DNA of 64,000 nucleotides from Sphaerolaimus hirsutus. Its lineage: Eukaryota > Nematoda > Chromadorea > Monhysterida > Sphaerolaimidae. The stretch spans positions 10,666,701 to 10,730,700 of the forward strand of contig OZ038450.1 in the NCBI GenBank assembly GCA_964036195.1, read 5' to 3'. The stretch's first letter is position 1, and the number at the start of each line of letters is the position of its first letter. The translations under genes were made by a program, and so were the position numbers. The notes beneath the pieces were generated by a model. It was not told where the DNA came from. It did not search any database and was given only the letters and a program-made list of their open reading frames with translations. This document shows positions 44,383 to 56,967 of this stretch, one piece after another.

Positions 44383-44950
44383 GCGGCCGCCAGCGCCGCG
44401 CGCGCGCGCGTGTGTTTGTGCAGTCGCCGCAGGTGCGACGCAAATGATGATACGCCGTGTTTGATGAGCGCCGCGCGGCACGTTTTTATACTCGTCCGGC
44501 GCGTCGATCAAATTGAACGCGCCGCGATCGAAATGACAACCGGCCACTGTAGGCTGCGTTTGAACGCCTGATTTCGAGCGATGATTGTTACGTTTTCATT
44601 GACGTGCCCATTGTTGGCTGATGACATGCGCCGCGGGCGCCTTCTGATATCCGGGTACTTTCGGCGCGTCGCGACCTCCATGTTTATTTATTGCGTTGCT
44701 AATCCAATTTTATTGTCAAAATTCGCGTGATAACACGAAAATGTGCCGCCTAATCACTTGTGGTGCGGTCTGCGTGACCATTTTGTACCGGATGTGCGAG
44801 GCCGATCTTTGCCATGAAAGGTAGCTGTTTTGTTGGAAAGCAGTGTTTTCATGACCCAGTTGATACAAATAGATGTTTACCGCACCAGCCTCTGCTGCAA
44901 CATCTGTAGTTTTGCTTCACTTTCTCTACTGACCATCCTTGGATATACAT

Positions 44951-45152
44951 AGCGTATTTGCTTGAATTATCACGCCTTGAATAACTCCCCCTTTGAATCA
45001 TATGCCCTTGAATAACTCCCCCCTTGAAGACAAAAATTGAAACATGCTGCACAATTTTGACGAAGTGAGAATTCCCACTCGAATAGTTCCCCCTCAAAAA
45101 AGTCTGACAGAATAAATAATTCTCCCGGACAGTTATTCGAGCAAATACGGTA
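44951..45152. mobile_element. TACCGTATTT-group element fragment
   Basis: Ends GCGTATTTGCTTGAATTATC and TTATTCGAGCAAATACGGTA, with AATAACTCCCCC runs inside. A similar one follows at about 45668-45945. Confidence 0.65.
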
Positions 45153-46468
45153 TTCCCTGCTTTATTTGCCTATTCTCTTCTAAGTATTTTTCAAAAATAT
45201 TTCCACCAACAAATTTTTAATCCCCATTTTGCGCGTGCCGTCGTCATCGCCGGCTACGAATTGCATTCTAAAATTGCACAATGTTCAACGTTGTTCCCAT
45301 TATCAATTCATCGCGTGCTTGTTCAATTTGTCGCGCGCCCACTTTCCATCTAGTTGCTGTTGCGTGTGAAGGCAATAAAAATGAAGTAATCAGGATCGGC
45401 AAATGGAGTAAATAAAAGTGCATTGATGAACTGTCGCAGCGACGATAACGACCATTGCTGCCGATTTTTGTGCCCCTGTTTTGTACCGGGGTGTATTTTT
45501 CCATCGATCTGAACTCGTTAAAATGCAAAAAATTGTCTAGATTGTTGTGCATGTGTAAAACTGCATTAGGGAAATCACTCAGTGCAGAATTTGACCCGAT
45601 TCGATTTTGTAGTTGTCATTAAACGAACAGGTATTTTTTTGTATCCGTAGTGGGTTGGTAAAGTTACCGTATATCCTTGAACAAGACCCTCTTGAATAAC
45701 TCCTCTCTGTATTTCTCATGTATATCCACAATGTGTATTTGAATGATTCAGATGCCGATGAACACGAATACCTTGTTTTTGTTGTTTATGAACTGTCACA
45801 TGCATAGGTAGATTACATGAGCTAATGGAATGCATTCATACAATGAATGAAGCGCGAGTTCTGAGTATAGAACAACTCCCCCATCCAAAACTTCTGACAA
45901 AATAACATCTCCCCTGTGATCTCATTCGAGGATACATGGTAGATAAATTCATATAGGTCCTTATGTAAACTTTTATGTTATTGTTAAAGATGAAAAGAAT
46001 AGTCAGTGCGGGATTTCGTTCAGAGCGAACACACTTCAAAGTCTAGGCCATAAAAATGCAACAGGAGATTGGATATCTCGCGCGCCGCTAAAAATACGTC
46101 AAAAAAAGTGGCGTAGCTGGTGCATTAGCGCTTTCTCCCTTTAGCTGTTTGTTTGATTCCGTTAGGTTCAAATTTCATGCACACGTTGCTATAATATTAG
46201 ATTCCCAAAAGTTGGATTCAAGTTTGAAACCGTGGCCCGTGATTATTCCATCGTCGCTGTGGTGTGCGAAAATCTTCCTGCAACGTTGTTGTCTCGGCAC
46301 AACTTTGCACCGCCACCGGAAATTGGTTCATTTGGAGTCACACTTTGTGCCAGCTCACTCACGTCGTTGTCCACGTTTTCTGGATCGAAGTCCGCTATTT
46401 GTCAAGCGACAAGCCAGGTTGCAACTGACAAATGATGTTACAAAAAGTGTACCTATTTAAAAATTGAT

Positions 46469-46748
46469 ACCGTATTTCTTTTACTTATTCCCCGTTGAAT
46501 TGGCCCCCCCTCGTATACCCCCAGGTCTGAGCGAGCTGAGGAAAAAATAAACCCCTCTAAATATCACCCGTCTGGAATAATGTGCATCATGTAAACAATA
46601 TACCTGATGTATTTTGTTGCTAATTTGAATCGCAGCTACACATGGATCTACATTTATACATTCGTTATTTAACCCCCCTCAAAATTTGCTGACGAAATAA
46701 CCCTGGAGTATTTGCCCCTGGGGTATTTGGAGGAAATATTTACGGTAT
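46469..46748. mobile_element. TACCGTATTT-family element
   Basis: Starts TACCGTATTTCTTTTACTTA and ends GGGTATTTGGAGGAAATATTTACGGTA. The interior (ATGTGCATCATGTAAACAAT, GCAGCTACACATGGAT) matches the 25.3 and 53.9 kb copies. Confidence 0.7.
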
Positions 46749-47063
46749 TCACAATTGACAAACAAAATCTTGTCACTTAGAACTGGAACATTTCTTGTTG
46801 TCGCTTGACAATGTGTAGAATTGCCCCCAGGACGTAACAGTCACTAGACAAACAACACTTCAGATTCCCCAACGTTGAGCAATAACTGATCCCCCCTGTT
46901 TCAGATTATTTACCCACTTCGCATTTGCTTCACAAAGTAGCGCTTTCATATTTTTCGCACTGGCCAACTTTTGTGCTGATTCGACGTGTGTTGTGTGCAA
47001 ATTATGAGCAGCTAAAAGTGGTTGTCACCGCCTATGACTGAGTAAGTGCTCAGGAATGCACCA

Positions 47064-47559
47064 TAGTTGTTAAAACGTATTTACTTTTACTCGCAAAATA
47101 CGTATACTCGAGTACTGAGTAAATACGTTTACGTTTCCTCTGAAAAAAGTTCCTGTACTCGCTTTTATATATACTTATAGAAAGTACTCGGGTACAGCAA
47201 ACGTCTCGGGTACAGAAAACGTATTTCTGACAGGCATTTAATTTATGTAGTTTTTCAAAGCATGGAAAGGAAAAATGGGTAAAAATAGGGAAAATAATCT
47301 AAAATGTGTATTTAAACACAATTGTAGCCAAACAATGCTGAATATAGGCAAAAAGTTATGAAAATTAGTGATTTTGGGCCAATTTGTCAAAAATACTCTC
47401 TTTTACGTTTTCTGGGGGAAAGTACGTTTACTCACATTTACTCAAGAGTAAAATTTAAAAAATTACTTGAAGTTTTCTGTACTCAGGGGGTGAGTAAATA
47501 AAAAATACTTAACGTTCACGTATACTTTGAAAAAGTGCGGTACTTTTAACATCTCTGTA
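47064..47559. mobile_element. hAT-like element of TACTCGAGTAC / AAACGTATTTAC type
   Basis: Flanked by ATGCACCA (8 bp) at 47056-47063 and 47560-47567. Ends TAGTTGTTAAAACGTA and TACTTTTAACATCTCTGTA are inverted partners. Fragments of the same family occur at about 3130, 20510 and 21150. Confidence 0.8.
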
Positions 47560-48539
47560 ATGCACCAGCCAGTATATTTTCTGGATCGCAGTGCATTATT
47601 ATGCGTGGAATGGATGTTTGGCGGTTCCTCTGCTACGAGTGCGTTCCTATCAAGATTATCCCAGCTAATGCTCTCATGAATAGAGCTGGATAAAGTTGTG
47701 TGTTTGCCAGGCACTTTATAAGCGCTGGGAGAATCCCAGCGTTGCTCCCTTGGTTATTGGAATTTTTTTTGCCGAGGCTCGGCGATTACAAATCCACGCC
47801 TACACATTGTGATTTGCAGCCTAGATGATTGTTGGGAATACTGCCCCAGCTCGCGGAACGCACGCCCAAGTGCTGTATGCACAGCGCCATGATCCAAGCT
47901 AAAAAACTGTCGGTGCATAACGTTTGCATGGCTTGTGCCGCGTTCAATCTTGTTTGCCGCCGCGGCGGCGGCTGCGCATTGAGCCGCGCGGTGCGCCGCG
48001 TCGAGTGCAAATTGTGCCGCGGCGGCCCGGCCGTTTGGCGGAACTCATTGTTTGAGATCGGAGATGGTTCCCGTGCGTGCAGAGCGGCTTCTCGCTGGCC
48101 GCTGCGCTAGTGCAGCCGAGTCTGATCACCATGCTAGAAGCCTAGAGCACGTAGGGTATGTGTGAAAGATCTCCGCTACAAATAGCTTGTTTGTGTGAGT
48201 TAAATTTGTGCTAATGCAAACTTGAGAAAAATGGTGACTGATATTTCATAGGCATTTGAAAATCTGATGAATGTTGATGTCACCGAATACCTAATAATTT
48301 CATGTAAATGCCGATTTAAATTATTTTTACATTGTCCCACTTTCGATGACGTCTGCATTTACATCATTCGTAAATTCGTTCATATTTACAGCTATTCTAC
48401 TTCCATACGTGATTGGCCAGTGGGGAATTGTAACGCGTTGCTCTGCGACTTTGTGACTGATGAGCTAACACGTTCAGAATTGAGATGTTCTCATTGTGTC
48501 GTCTACTACGCCGCGCAGACATTCTGGAAACTGCGAGCC

Positions 48540-48912
48540 CTGGGGGCAATCCCAGACACTGTAAAATTCCCTGTAAAATGTCAAATGTTATGCAAAGTGT
48601 AAAATGCCTTGTAAAATGTCAAATGTCATGCAAAGTGTAAAATGCCCTGTAAAATGTCAAATGTCATGCAAAGTGTCAAATGCCCTGTAAAATGTCAAAT
48701 GTCATGCAAAGTGTCAAATGCCCTGTAAAATTTCAAATGTCATGCAAAGTGTCAAATGCCCTGTAAAATTTCAAATGTCATGCAAAGTGTCAAAAGTCAT
48801 GTAAAATGCACTGCAAAATCGCAACCGAGTGGCCAGCTGTGCATTTTACATGACTTTTGACACTTTGCATGACATTTGACATTTTACAGGGTCTGGGACT
48901 GGCAACTAGCTG
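48540..48912 (-). mobile_element. Introner-family copy, internally expanded by tandem repeats
   Basis: Left end CTGGGGGCAATCCCAGAC and right end GGGTCTGGGACTGGCAAC, so its donor end faces the minus strand. Between 48560 and 48800 a ~38-bp unit of the arm (GCCCTGTAAAATGTCAAATG plus TCATGCAAAGTGTCAAAT) is repeated about six to seven times. The right arm has one copy. Confidence 0.85.
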
Positions 48913-49163
48913 GCGGCTTGATGAACGGGTCGCTGTGGGCGCTAATAGCGCTGCACCGGCTGATTGATCGTAGGTGCGCTCAGGCATTTTATGCTAATTG
49001 CTTTCGCCCGCACTTTCCATGCAGTTGGCCCAGTTCCCCCATGCGAAGATCACCAATATGGATAAGCGGCTTTCCGTTCGGCGCGGCGGTGCACTGCGGC
49101 AGCATGACCTGCATTTGATTAGCGCGCCGCGCTGCACTGCACTGCGCTGCACTCGCGCACCCG

Positions 49164-49320
49164 GTGCGAATCTCAGACCCTGTAAAATGTCAAATGTCAT
49201 GCAAAGTGTCAAAAGTCATGTAAAATGCCCTGCAAAATGGCTGCCATTTTGCAGGGCTTTTTTCATGACTTTTGACACTTTGCATGACATTTGACATTTT
49301 ACAGCGTTTGGGATTGTTCC
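49164..49320 (+). mobile_element. Introner-family copy
   Basis: GTGCGAATCTCAGACCCTG at the left, a near-perfect palindrome centred at TGCAAAATGGCTGCCATTTTG, and ACAGCGTTTGGGATTGTTCC at the right. Confidence 0.85.
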
Positions 49321-50901
49321 ATGTGCTCCAATTACGCCCGTTGACGTTTCCACGATTACGCTGCAGTTCTGCCGCTGTCACTTGCGCGGCAACTTTTTCT
49401 GATAATGGCTTCCATGCCTCCAGGTTTACAAAAAAAGTATTTATAATCTACAACTACCGGCAATGGAGTGTATAGTCGCGCTGTTTTATGTTACTTCCTG
49501 AAAATCGTCAATGTCATTACTACGCTTTTGTACCGTTAAAAAGCACGACTGTCGACTTGGCAAAGAGTAAAAAGCCATTTCCTTTTTGCGTGATCTGAAG
49601 TGTCTATTGTAAGCACTCGCCTACTCGGCGTTCTGAGTTTTAAATTTCATGTAACTGCAAGTTTTGCTCGGCTCTTCGCATGTGAACACTGCTGAACTTA
49701 TGGCCCATTACAAAGTACGCCCTCGGGAACACGAAATGCACTCTTTCCTCATTCGAATCGCTTTGTGATTTCATGCGATTTCAGCCCCAAGTGTTGTTCT
49801 CTTTCTCAACCACAAGTGGGATCCAGCCTCACTGTTTTGGTTTTGCTGTTATGCTGGTGTGATTTTATGCGTATTGGTTACTTTGTATGCATGTGTGTCT
49901 TTAGTTGTTTGTATTTAAATGGATGTGAATTATGCATACATCTATTTTATTCACTTGAAATTGAAATAGCTATATGCTTTACCCGACCTGTAAGACAGTT
50001 TTGAATTGCAAATAGGTAGAATGTACGTAATTTACCTTCATTTGTCTCTCCCCAGCGTGGGTGGTGCCGTGACAACAAATCAAATTCTAACCAGACAAGT
50101 TTATTAGTAAATAAGATCAGTGTAATTCAAAGAGCTGTTTTTATTTCAGCGCGTGCATAGAGTTGGAAAAACGCTTGTCAACTACTCCGATTTTTCATTA
50201 AAAAGCTTCTAGAAATCGTCTAATCGTCCAAAAAATATGTCACAAAAATGTATGATGAATACTAATGTATAAGTATTGCCTTTTATAAAATTTCTATGTT
50301 CCAGTGTTACTTACATTTATTCTAACTGATAGGGTGGCGCTTTTTCACACGGCAACCTGCCTCTTTGTCTGATTGCGACTGCAGCACATTGTTTTCTTCT
50401 CGTATTTACATATTCTTGGCGAGTGTTAACACAAAATTCACAATAGCTTATCAGTTATCATTTTATACACATACTTGATGGGCACCACACATTGTTTGGT
50501 GTCGCAGCAATTAGCATATAGCACACACTATTGGACGTTTGACACCCAGTGGCCGGTGCTGCGGCCCGTGTCGCCGCTGGAGGTCGCATCGTTTTGATTG
50601 ATTGCCAGCAGCGACAATATGTAGTGACAGGCTTTTTGCGTGTCGTCACGGCGCCGCCCGTGCTACTATTTAGATTGGGGCACGCTTGGCTGCTCGCGCC
50701 GCGCCGCGCTTGTTTGCATTTCAACCATCCGCGCGCGTCACAAACTTGCCGCTTCGCTCGCGCGGACCTGTCGCGGCGACGCGACGCGCTTGCCGTCGCG
50801 ACAGCTTACGTATAACTTTCAATAATGATAGTCCAGCTGGTTGGAGTAACGCGGCCACTGTGTCCACAATACTGTTTCAGTAGCCCAACTGCTTCTTCCA
50901 G

Positions 50902-51094
50902 GTGCCACTCCCAGACCCTGTAATGTGCCCTGTAAAAAGTCAAATGTCATGGAAAGTGTCAAAAGTCGTGTAAAATGCCCTGCAAAATGGCAAACTATTT
51001 GGCCACTTTGCAGGGCATTTTACACGTATTTTGACACTTTGCATAATATTTGACATTTTACAGGGCACTTTACAGGGTCTTGTAGTGCCCCCGG
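50902..51094 (+). mobile_element. Introner-family copy
   Basis: CAG|GTGCCACTCCCAGACCCTG at the left and GGGTCTTGTAGTGCCCC followed by CGG at the right. The palindrome is intact through the loop at GGCAAACTATTTGGCC. I cannot show that it is spliced here. Confidence 0.85.
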
Positions 51095-53572
51095 GGGTAG
51101 ATCTTAGTTATCTGTGTTACTCAACCAAATAGATATTTACTGTTGCCTTTCTTCGCTGATCTCTTATTTATTACTACGGAAGTCTTGATAGAATATAAAT
51201 ATCTGCTCATGTATTTATGTATTTATTTAATGGTCAACGAGTTTGATAGGTGTCCTTGGCCTGGGCAGCGGGTTCAGTGGGCGTGAAATGAGTCCACCCT
51301 GGATGTGTGTATTTAAATCGATCAAAAAGATACCGCTGCACGCTGCCGAATATCGCAGGAGATATCGGCTGGCAGATAACGCCCATCCACTGACGTTTAC
51401 ATATCCATTAGTACGTAAGGTGCCCATTAGTCGTTCAATTCTCATGCAACCAGTGCCATGCCCACCTGCGCCTGGCACCTGCTGCTTAAACAAAGTGCGA
51501 ATGGAAAAAAACACGCGCGCCAATTTTATTTTTGGTTGTCGCGGCCGACTCTCGGAGCGGCATTATTCGTTCGGCCGGCGGTCGTTTGGCACCGGCTGGA
51601 ATGCGTTGAACTCATTATCTGTCTGTACAGGGCGCGATATTACGTTTTGAGGTGTTCGATGACCTCATATATATTGTTGGCGTGAAATTTTGACAAGTTT
51701 TTGTCGTCCCGCCAAGACGAATTCATTTTACATGCGTGTTCTTCTCATCTGTACCCATTTTAACCATGTCGTCAATTTTGGGACGTTGAAATTGGGCTGA
51801 ACCTATAAAATTGATTCTGAAATTTGTTTTTCTCTTCCCCATCTCACCAGTAAATGCAAACGAAATATCGCCGTGGCTGCATGCGATCATATTCAATTCT
51901 ACCTTTACCATTTTGTATTTATGTATTTACCTATTTATTTATCACACGCGCGCCACAGCAATATGTATTGTTCCGACAGCGTTGATCTGATGGGATGCAA
52001 ATATAATATCAAGGTTGCGATCTCATGCAAACTTGCCCGCCATTGTCGCTTTCATTGTCGCGTGTAAATGGTGCAAACCAATATAATCCTCGCGTGCGCT
52101 TTGAAGTGTAAATGGGCGCCAGCGCGGCGCTTCCGGTCTGACCGGCCGGCGCCTCCATGTCCGGAGGCGCCCAACCCAAACCGTGGGCTATTCCCAAACG
52201 TCGTAAAATGCTTGACCTTATCCATCTGTAAGCTGTCGGGGCGGCGAAACGAGCGCCGCGGCTGCGCGGCCTGTGTCAACCGTCGGCGGCCCGTTTACCT
52301 GCGCTCATAACAAATTTACTGCTAGCGTGCTTGTTTGATTAGGCGTGGCTGCGCGCGCGGCCATCGTTCACCGGGGCAGTCACGCTGGCGGCGCGGCGGC
52401 GCGGCGCACTGCTTGAAGCCGGCCGCGCTGCGCGTTGCACGGCGCCGTGTTTGTTTTACGAGCTCGGCTCGCCCGCCGGCGACGACACGAACACGAGTGG
52501 GCCGCCGCGCCGCCCGTCGCTCGGCCACCAATCGGTTTCACTATTCATTAGTCCGACTGCGCGACGCCTCCGCATAACACATGCATGCGCATTCCGACGG
52601 CCGGACGGTCGGTTGAAATTTATGAATTCTCGCCGGCTCAACGTTGGCCCGAATCAAATATGGAACATTCTCGCACAACGACGCGTGTATCCGGCGGCGC
52701 GGCACGTATGGCTGCATGCATTTTGATGAATGCCTTTGTCCCGATCATCTGAGCGCGGCAAGATGTGCCGCTGTGGGTGCCAATTTATGCCGCCTGTTTT
52801 ATTTAAATTTGATCCACCTACGAGCAACAGGCGATATCACTTCATTTTAGCGGTTAGACATCTTTTATTTAGTAACTGCCGCGGGCGCGCGCATTTGCGT
52901 GCCGTTTGTTTTGAATGGAGTTGTCCAATGAAAGCTCGCGTGTTTGATAATGGTGATAAGTGCTGCGCTTCCTATAGCCAGGGGCGTTTCTGCTGATTGT
53001 GCAATAGAAAAATAACATTTACCCTTGCAAATGTTTGCTGGGAAACCGATTCGAAAGGACACTAATAACATATTCGTTTTTCAAATGTCATTTGCTAACT
53101 TCTTTCTTGCTCGACATTTCGCCGATGAAATTGATAAAACGAACTGCGTTCGTCGTGTATATCACAATGTAAATTTGTGCCACTTGTTCGCCTCTGAAGG
53201 AGGAAATTGCGGCCAATTATCTGCCGAGTTTTTTTCTCCCGTAGTCTCTCGCCCTCACCGCATGAATAGCCATTATTCGTCGCTCATCCATGCGTGAGGG
53301 TGATGCTACAGTTGATGAAATACTCATGATTTTTTAAGAAAAGGTAAATGGAAACGTAAATACCTTTTTGCATTTTCAGTATAGATATTCAATTAGCATC
53401 AATTTATATTCAACTATGTTTTCAGTAACATTTTGTCATTACACAGGAAACTGTAGTGTTTGCGTCAAATTTTCTGAATCAAATGTAGTGACCACTGGCC
53501 AGAGAAACGAAATCTGACCCTGAAAAGTGTTCTTGCACTTGTTCCAGGTTAAGTATATGCTTTCAGTATCTG

Positions 53573-53764
53573 GGGACACTCCCAGACTCTGTAGAGTGTC
53601 ATGTTATTGGACAATATCATGTTAAGTGTATAAAAGTCATGTAAAATGTCATTTGAAATGTAAAATTACTTTAAAATGTCATGTAAGGTGTCAATTTTTC
53701 TCTTATCATTTTTAGTTTCCATTAGACATTTTTCATGACATTTTACAGGGTCTGGAAGTGCCAC
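53573..53764 (-). mobile_element. Introner-family copy, older
   Basis: Left end CTG|GGGACACTCCCAGAC and right end GGGTCTGGAAGTGCCAC|CGG. Arms (GTAAAATGTCATTTGAAATG, TTCATGACATTTTACAGGG) are diverged. Confidence 0.75.
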
Positions 53765-53838
53765 CGGATTCAACATACAGATTGATTTGCAATGGACAGA
53801 CACAACATGAAAGATCTTTCATTTAGAAAAATATCTAC

Positions 53839-54237
53839 CGTATTACCTCGAAATACCCCCATGGGGGTTTATTGTTTCGCCAGCAAAATTTGAGGGGGGT
53901 TAATTCGAGGGGGGCTTATTCGAGGGGGTTATTATTTCGTCAGAAATTTTCGTGAGGATCGTAGTAAAAAGTAGGCATTTGCATACCAAAAACAGGTAAT
54001 ACGTGTGTCCAAACAGGGTATATTTGGACATAAAAACATAGATAGCTACACAAACTAGTCTATGTGTAGCTGCAATGCAAATTAGCAGTAATACATAATG
54101 TACATTGCATACATGATGTATTTACATCATTCCGGGGGGGGGGGTTATTTCGAAGGGGTGATTGTTATTTTCCTAGCTCATTTTGAGGGGGGGGGTTAAT
54201 TAAAGGGGGTAATTCTAGGTAATACTGTATTTTATCC
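53839..54237. mobile_element. TACCGTATTA-family C/G-rich element, full length
   Basis: Starts TACCGTATTACCTCGAAATA and ends AATTCTAGGTAATACTGTA. The interior GGCATTTGCATACCAAAAAC and TGTGTAGCTGCAATGCAAAT recurs (diverged) at 36.8 kb. Its right two thirds form part of the direct repeat that flanks the reverse-transcriptase element. Confidence 0.8.
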
Positions 54238-54441
54238 ATTAGAGTACGCAAACATAACGAAAAAGAAAATCTAAATAATTAATGCGGGTATTTTGATACA
54301 CATCAATACATTTTTCCATCTGTGGTCTGATCCATTGGATTTATGCATTTATATTGTATCACATAGTTAACAGCGATGTCATCCGGTGGGCTATTGTGTT
54401 TGGTCAAAAATTTGTCATGTTACCTGACCTCACCACATGAT
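53944..54441. repeat. Left copy of ~498-bp direct repeat
   Basis: From AAATTTTCGTGAGGATCG to CTCACCACATGAT. It is near-identical to 56968-57463, with only a handful of differences seen by eye. Confidence 0.93.
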
Positions 54442-56967
54442 TTTTAACCTATATGGAAGCAACGGTTTTGTCCTTTCCCAAAGACCGTTGCGCACCCCCG
54501 GGTCCAGGACTCATCAGTTTGGAGACCCCCCTATGGGTGCAAAATACACACACTTACCCTATTGACTCACCTATCTCGACAAACATAAACCCCTTTATGA
54601 ACCACACCCACCTGATTTCCTCTGCCTCTGTTCGGAGGGCTGTTTGAATCCATTCTGGGCCGTTTGAAATTCTGCCTTCGATTGTTTCCACGCGCCGGGC
54701 CGAAACCAGCGTTTCCGCGGCGCGAGCCAAATGCGGGTCGCATCTAAATGCGCATAAATACTGACGCCTTCAAACCCAAAAAAACGTGTTGCTAAATAAC
54801 TCACTTCAAACACTAAAAAACGTGTGCTGAACACCGTAGCCAACCGTATTCAAGCTAGTCCTAACGTTAGCCGGAAATCAGTATTTTTTATTTTTATTTT
54901 ATTAATCCAACATTCGTACCGAAATGAACAAATTTTGCACAACTGAGACATAACTATAACGAGATTGTTTCACGGGCGTATCAAACACTGCTGCAGGAAT
55001 ATCAAGCATTTGTTCTTTGTATCCAAATTCATTTTAACCACCAACAATGGCTTGCTACCTGCAAAGCGAGAAAAAGCCCGTAGAAACACATTACAATCCC
55101 AACCATTCCCTAAAAGCGTCTCAATCAACTCTACCACGACAGGGAGAAATTCAGCTTGTGAATAACTGGTCCTCGCATATCTAACCAGTGCCCCAACTAT
55201 CACTGACTCGATAAGTTTTTTCGAGACATTAGAACTTGGAAAAATCAAGCGTGTGACTTGAAAGTTGAACAGACGTCTTTTGTCATAATTACGATATTTC
55301 AGTTCAGTATCCCCAAACATCAACTCCACATCTAAAAATGGACATAAATGAGTATTTGGGTCTGATGCCATTTCTAGGGGGAGACAATCCGGGTAGACAT
55401 TTTTGCAAACCTCCAAAAATCGGGAATATTAATAGCCAAACAGTCATCAACATACCTGAAAATTCTATGTGTCAATGAAATATTGACCTCTTTCAAATTT
55501 CGTTTTACGTAATTAAATTCAAGTATGGACAACGTTAAATTCACCAAGGCTGGTGAATGTGCCCCTCCTGCTGGAATACCACAAGTTTGTCTAAACAAGT
55601 TAGACCCAAATTCTACATAATTCTCTTCAATACTATGCACCAGCATTTCTACTAACTCCCCTCTAGTCAGTGTTACTATGGCTCTAGGCCGCAACTTTAC
55701 ATCAACTGAAATGTAATTCCTAAAAATATTTATCACATCACTTTTCACAAGCAATTCAACCGCCTTTTTCATGCTATCAATCATCACATGAAAAGGCAAT
55801 TTTGGGAACAGGGTAGTGAAATCCGCAGTAAAGGCAGTATCCACATCTGTACCTACCCAACACTTAATTTTAGACAGTGCATCCAAACTGCTGTCTACCA
55901 TCCAAAAACTTTTGACGCCGTTGCGTTTATCAAAAATCTCACAGTAGGCTTTTAACATCTTAATTAATGACTGTAAAACTGTTGAGGCCAGTAAGCACAA
56001 CGGTTTTGTGCTAGACTTTTTTGCCCCACTTACAAATCTAAACTTCGTGGGATTTTTATGCATTTTGACAGTGGCAAAAAACAAACGTACAGTTTCCGTA
56101 AAAAACTGTTTTTGAAATGCATACCTATCAACTAGCACACGATGCCTCTTCATCAACGATGAAAAATGCGTGCTTTTTGTACCAATCAGCTTATATGTAA
56201 TGCTATCGTGAAAAGTCTTGTCACGAATATCAAAACCAAGCTCTGTTGCCAGTACTTGGAAATAAAATTTTTTACACACAAATGCGTAATTATTCGCGGC
56301 TTTATCCACAGGTACTATGATGTATAAATCATGAAGTACTTTCAAATATTTCCAACAATCAGAATAATCCACCATAGTTTCCCTGCTAAGTGGGATAGAG
56401 AAAACCTGGTTTCTTAATTCAGCTTTAAAAGCTGAAACGAAGTTTTTAACAAACAATCCATTACCTGCCTTCTTTTTAAAAAAAGATAACAATCCACCCA
56501 AAGCTGTAATCATGCTGAAATACACAGATTCATGATTATCTACTTTTGGTAGCCTATACTTACTACCTTTATTAAACAAATCGCGGAGTTTCAAGTCTGT
56601 AACAATCTCACTATCACCTGTAATTACATGTCCGTGGTTTTTTGAGAAAAATTTTGAAATATCCACACAGGAGCACCGCTCCTCCAACACGCGCAAAAAA
56701 TTATCCATTTCTAACTTACGTAATCTCGATGTGTAATTGCATAATTTCAGAAAAATGGGGGGTTCATATCTGAAAACAATGGACATATTGTCCACCTCCT
56801 TCCACACAGCTGTCGGAAGTGTGTTTTTAACACTTCTTTTCCGCAAAACTCTTCTAAGTGACACCTTATCCGATACCGCGTTCTTGTACAAAACAACCAT
56901 CCTGTAACCTACCTTACCCATGGGTTTCTTATGTTTCACGTTACTTATATAATCCATACAATTACAT
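54442..56967 (-). mobile_element. Retroelement with reverse transcriptase, flanked by long direct repeats
   Basis: The ~2.5-kb segment encodes, on the minus strand, a reverse transcriptase. Recognisable blocks are FFATVKMHKNPTKFRFVSGA, FTADFTTLFPKLPF (motif A), QTCGIPAGGAHSPALVNL (motif B) and F(R)YVDD (motif C). A C-terminal region with FLDVELMFG and VRYARTSYSQAEF follows. No gag, protease, integrase or envelope is seen. The motif style (GIPxGxxxSP, YVDD, HKNPxKxRF) resembles single-ORF Penelope-like or related non-LTR retroelements of aquatic invertebrates; family assignment is uncertain. The frame is broken about once, so the copy looks dead but young given the repeat identity. The direct repeats could be its own pseudo-LTR-like ends or a duplicated host segment. 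Confidence 0.8.

Noticed and set aside
46149-46460. Open frames in the 43-58 kb interval (for example near 46.2, 47.9, 48.3, 50.6 and 52.4 kb)
   Set aside because: All are short, lack recognisable domains, overlap frames on both strands in GC-rich DNA or lie in repeats.
44980-46750. Repeated AATAACTCCCCC/TACCCCC tracts considered as a CRISPR-like or telomere-like array
   Set aside because: Spacing is irregular and the tracts fall inside inverted-repeat elements with TACCGTATTT ends; they are transposon interiors.
54495-54530. CTGATGAGTCC on the minus strand beside the reverse-transcriptase element, resembling a hammerhead ribozyme core
   Set aside because: The matching GAAA box and a credible stem III with a NUH cleavage site are not present (only AAAAC follows a possible GGAC). 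A nearby 8-bp hairpin (GCAACGGT/ACCGTTGC) explains the local symmetry. Not supported without a covariance search.
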